In this document: in pieces, positions 28,885 to 31,212 of the stretch
Layout: each line of letters opens with the position of its first letter
Numbering within the stretch: the first letter of the stretch is position 1
From: Bremia lactucae
Taxonomy: Eukaryota > Oomycota > Peronosporomycetes > Peronosporales > Peronosporaceae
Reading direction: 5' to 3'
Length of the DNA stretch: 31,212 nt
NCBI RefSeq assembly: GCF_004359215.1
Contig: NC_090613.1
Span: 2,487,399 to 2,518,610, forward strand
Translations under genes and position numbers: made by a program
The notes under the pieces: generated by a model
The model's database searches: none
What the model was told of the DNA's origin: nothing
Seen by the model: only the letters and a program-made list of their open reading frames with translations

Positions 28885-30095
28885 TGGGCCGAGTCGGCGT
28901 CATCGCCCGACTCAATGAAAACTGTTAAGGCCTCCACATCAACCGGGACCACCTCCTTGAAACCTTCGGGTTATCATGTGACAACCAACTAGGTGATGAC
29001 GGATCTGTTTGACGCTTCGTCGGACCCTTTTGGTGCCGAGTCATCTTGTGATGACTATGGACGACGACCGCTCTGGTGATGTCAGTATGCATCACCAGGA
29101 ACGAAGTGATCGTAAAGGTCACCTCGTTATGAATGCTACCGGTGGTGCTTGCATCACCAGTAATGGGGTGATTTCAAAGATCGCGCCGACAGCCATGTAA
29201 GCGTTAACGTTAACATGAGCCAACAGAAGAGGGGCCGCAATGTTTTGCGGTTTGCTCCCGAAAAGAAGCCTTGGTTGACCTCTAAGGGCAAGCTAATGCG
29301 TTGGTCTGGTATGTAATACCAGCGATCGGTACCATATTCCGTTTGTGTGACTCATCCAGGCTTCACAAGTCTGGTGAGGACGAAACGGAATTCTTCATCG
29401 ATGTCTCTTTCCGGCATCGCTGGTACACTGGTAAGCGGGAAAAGGATGTAACTCCTTTGCTCTAAGCTTGGTTAGCATTTGTACAGAATGCGCAAAGCAT
29501 AGACCGCGAGACTGGCTTGACAAACTGGATGCTTTACGTAAACGACTCGAAAATTGGACCGTAGTCAGTGCACGCTACAAGCTGCACCGTTTGTCTAGAG
29601 AGGCAGAGATGTCCATGTTGCTTTAAAAGTGCAGATCATGCCCCTAAGGAAGCATACACCTTTAAAGATCCTTATTGAAGGACGCTTATCTCTTGTGAGA
29701 TGCGCGAAGGAATTGAGAGCCTCCAATCCTTTCACAAAGCGCGGGATGCGCTCGTTCTTTGATTAACCCTCTGTCGAGGAGGTAGGTCGCATCGTGCTGT
29801 CGAACGTCGAACATCAGTTGGGAAGGAGGTTCCCAACTATCATGCGAGGGTGGATACCTGCGCCAACGAACGAGATAACTCGTTTGAACCCCTTTCACAC
29901 CATGGTGTTAGAGAAGCTTTTAAACAAGCATCACAACCTTCATAATTTAAGGGAGTACATTGATCAGTAACGATCCCATCGCCGCGAGTTAGCGGTGACG
30001 GTCGATAATGTTTCTCGTGACCAGTTAAAATATTGTGCGCAAGTTGCGTCTGATCAACGTTTTTTTAGAAATCTGGTACGGTGCGGAAAATGTCG
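28885..30095 (+). pseudogene. Reverse-strand ORF of element E, interrupted
   Basis: An acidic Ser-rich start (LFDASSDPFGAESSCDD) leads to MSQQKRGRNVLRFAPEKKPW and LTSKGKLMRWSGM, matching element F, then a WYT region (about 29415), LSREAE and HAPKEAYTF, and a coiled-coil-like end at 29930-30090 (VSRDQLKYCAQVASDQRFF). Stops and shifts are frequent. The chromodomain of the same element lies on the - strand within it, as in A, B and F. Confidence 0.45.
29760..29945 (-). pseudogene. Chromodomain remnant of element E
   Basis: KGVQTSYLVRWRRYPPSHD and SWEPPSQLMFDV read on the - strand. The Trp, Tyr and WEP positions are kept; Gly of WRGY is Arg. The N-terminal strand of the domain is decayed. No integrase remains upstream in the window. 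Confidence 0.65.
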
Positions 30096-30470
30096 ATACC
30101 CAGTAGGGGCGGGGCGCCCTACAGGGGAATATCTAGGCTCTGTTGAACCTCTAGGAGGGGACATTACACAGGATCTAGCCCCAATCAGCTCTGTGCGTAA
30201 TGGCACGGAGCGTGAGAACAAGCCTGGCTAGTCGCTCAGGCGACTGTAAAGGGCTTTGGTAAGCCATGGTCAATTTTAATGGACTCGGGCGTCTTGCGAT
30301 TATGCTCGACGTCTATTCATTTATTTTTAACTGTCGGTACTAGTGATTATCATATATTATAAATTTAAAAAAAAACTTAAAGTTTTCAACAAGAGAAATA
30401 GCAGCAAAAGTACTAAAATATTCAATTGTTTTTATATTATAAAAAAATGTTATGAACGGAATCAGCAATA
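30096..30470. other. Unassigned AT-rich stretch
   Basis: Composition shifts to A/T near 30330-30450. The frames here are low-complexity Lys/Phe/Ile runs and are not credible genes. Nothing recognised. Confidence 0.3.
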
Positions 30471-30474
30471 TGCT

Positions 30475-31080
30475 GAGGCGCTTAAAGCGCATGAAGGTGA
30501 TATAGTCGCATTTCACTTGGCGACTGAGATGTTTCCAAAGATCCGTTGCACTTAGGTACAAAAAATCTGGACTTTGACAGTGTGAAACGCTGTTTCGTTC
30601 TTGATTTGGATTGGAGATATGATCTCATCCTTGGTATGGCCTGGCTTGAACACCATGAGCCTTCGACCGATTGGAGGTCTAAGACATTAGACGCAACGCG
30701 CAATGTTCCTAGCAAAGCTTTGGAGAGTCATGAACTCACGTCGAAGAGCCCTCAATCCGAGCAAATTCCTTGAGAAGAAGTTGCACCTCGTGCTATAAAA
30801 AATCAAACGCTTCCACCAAGATTTTCGGCCTCCTCTGCGTTGCTCGGTGCGCCAAGGGAACCTTTAGATTCACGTCAAGAAGCCCAAGAAGTGACGTCGT
30901 CGCAAGGGCTAATACCAGTATCTGGTGAAGTGGCTTGGGTAATCCTCTTCGGAAACTCTTGGGAGTTTGAGATACCCCTTCGACAAGATTGCCTGTACGC
31001 TGTTGACATTTTTGAGCGCCGCGCTCAGGGTCTTGCGTCAAACGACGCTTCCCGCCAATGGAGGTCGGAATAAACCTCAG
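30475..31080 (+). pseudogene. Gypsy protease and downstream spacer (element G)
   Basis: In two frames the + strand reads AEALKAHEGDIVAFHLATEM, then VKRCFVLDLDWRYDLILG, MAWLEHHEPSTDWRSKTLDA. This is the C-terminal half of a retropepsin-like protease of the larger oomycete gypsy type, which differs from that of elements B and C. The frame 30546-30771 ends in TGA, and a related frame continues 30840-31070. No RT follows before the window end. Confidence 0.6.
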
Positions 31081-31212
31081 TGCGTCTTGATCCCTGGTTG
31101 CGCGGGCAACTGAAGCACTGGAGTGCTCGCTAGATCTATCCTCGTTTTGAGGCATATACGCCGGACATAAGTGGCTTTTTGCCTTAAGCTTAGCAAAATT
31201 AAAGCAAATTTT

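Noticed and set aside
30343..30555. Small Lys/Ile-rich open frame
   Set aside because: Its first part is low-complexity AT sequence; only the last part resembles gypsy protease.
1..31212. CRISPR arrays, tRNA or rRNA genes
   Set aside because: There are no regularly spaced repeats and no cloverleaf or rRNA signature that I can see. The repeats are LTR-related.

Overview
The window looks like a piece of an oomycete genome, most likely a Peronosporales species (Phytophthora or downy mildew type). The reasons are the Ty3/gypsy chromovirus family that fills most of it (gag, zinc knuckle, RT and integrase motifs typical of Phytophthora gypsy elements), two ordinary eukaryotic housekeeping genes, and one short 88-bp GT-AG intron. 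This is inference from recognised families, not a database match.

Only two intact host genes are visible, both on the + strand in a 4.35-kb island (18652-23000). The first is an HSP110/SSE-type Hsp70 homologue (19257-21677), preceded by a perfect four-unit heat shock element at 18884-18901. The second is the spliceosomal core protein SmD2 (21896-22316), whose first exon carries only 8 coding bases. The island is bounded by two related LTRs in opposite orientation: 18176-18651 (-) and 23001-23515 (+). Both are 5' LTRs, so two elements run outward, away from the genes.

The rest is a mosaic of broken, nested LTR retrotransposons. Names are mine. 1-2027: 3' end of element A (+), with pol tail, chromodomain, polypurine tract and LTR. 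2028-4994: element F (+), RT/RNase H fused by deletion to a chromodomain remnant. 5000-9150: element D (-), LTR, integrase and RNase H. 9075-10354: integrase of a further element J (-). 10355-18651: element B (-), the most complete, with LTR, gag, protease, RT, RNase H, integrase, chromodomain and an LTR of another subfamily. 23001-27047: element C (+), a copy of the 5' half of B. 27674-31212: fragments of several elements (E, G, H).

The most interesting signal is a second open reading frame on the strand opposite to pol, between the pol C-terminus and the 3' LTR. It recurs in at least four copies (A, B, F, E) and in a divergent form in D. It runs toward pol, has its own domain layout (Ala/Ser-rich start, acidic and SP-rich stretch, a conserved Trp/Cys-containing middle, a coiled-coil C-terminus) and overlaps the chromodomain-coding end of pol tail to tail. 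Two copies keep the same frame but carry stop codons at different places, which argues that the ancestor was coding. The element bodies are also unusually dense in perfect short hairpins, and the LTRs carry a paired hairpin structure near their 3' end. No RNA genes or CRISPR arrays were seen.
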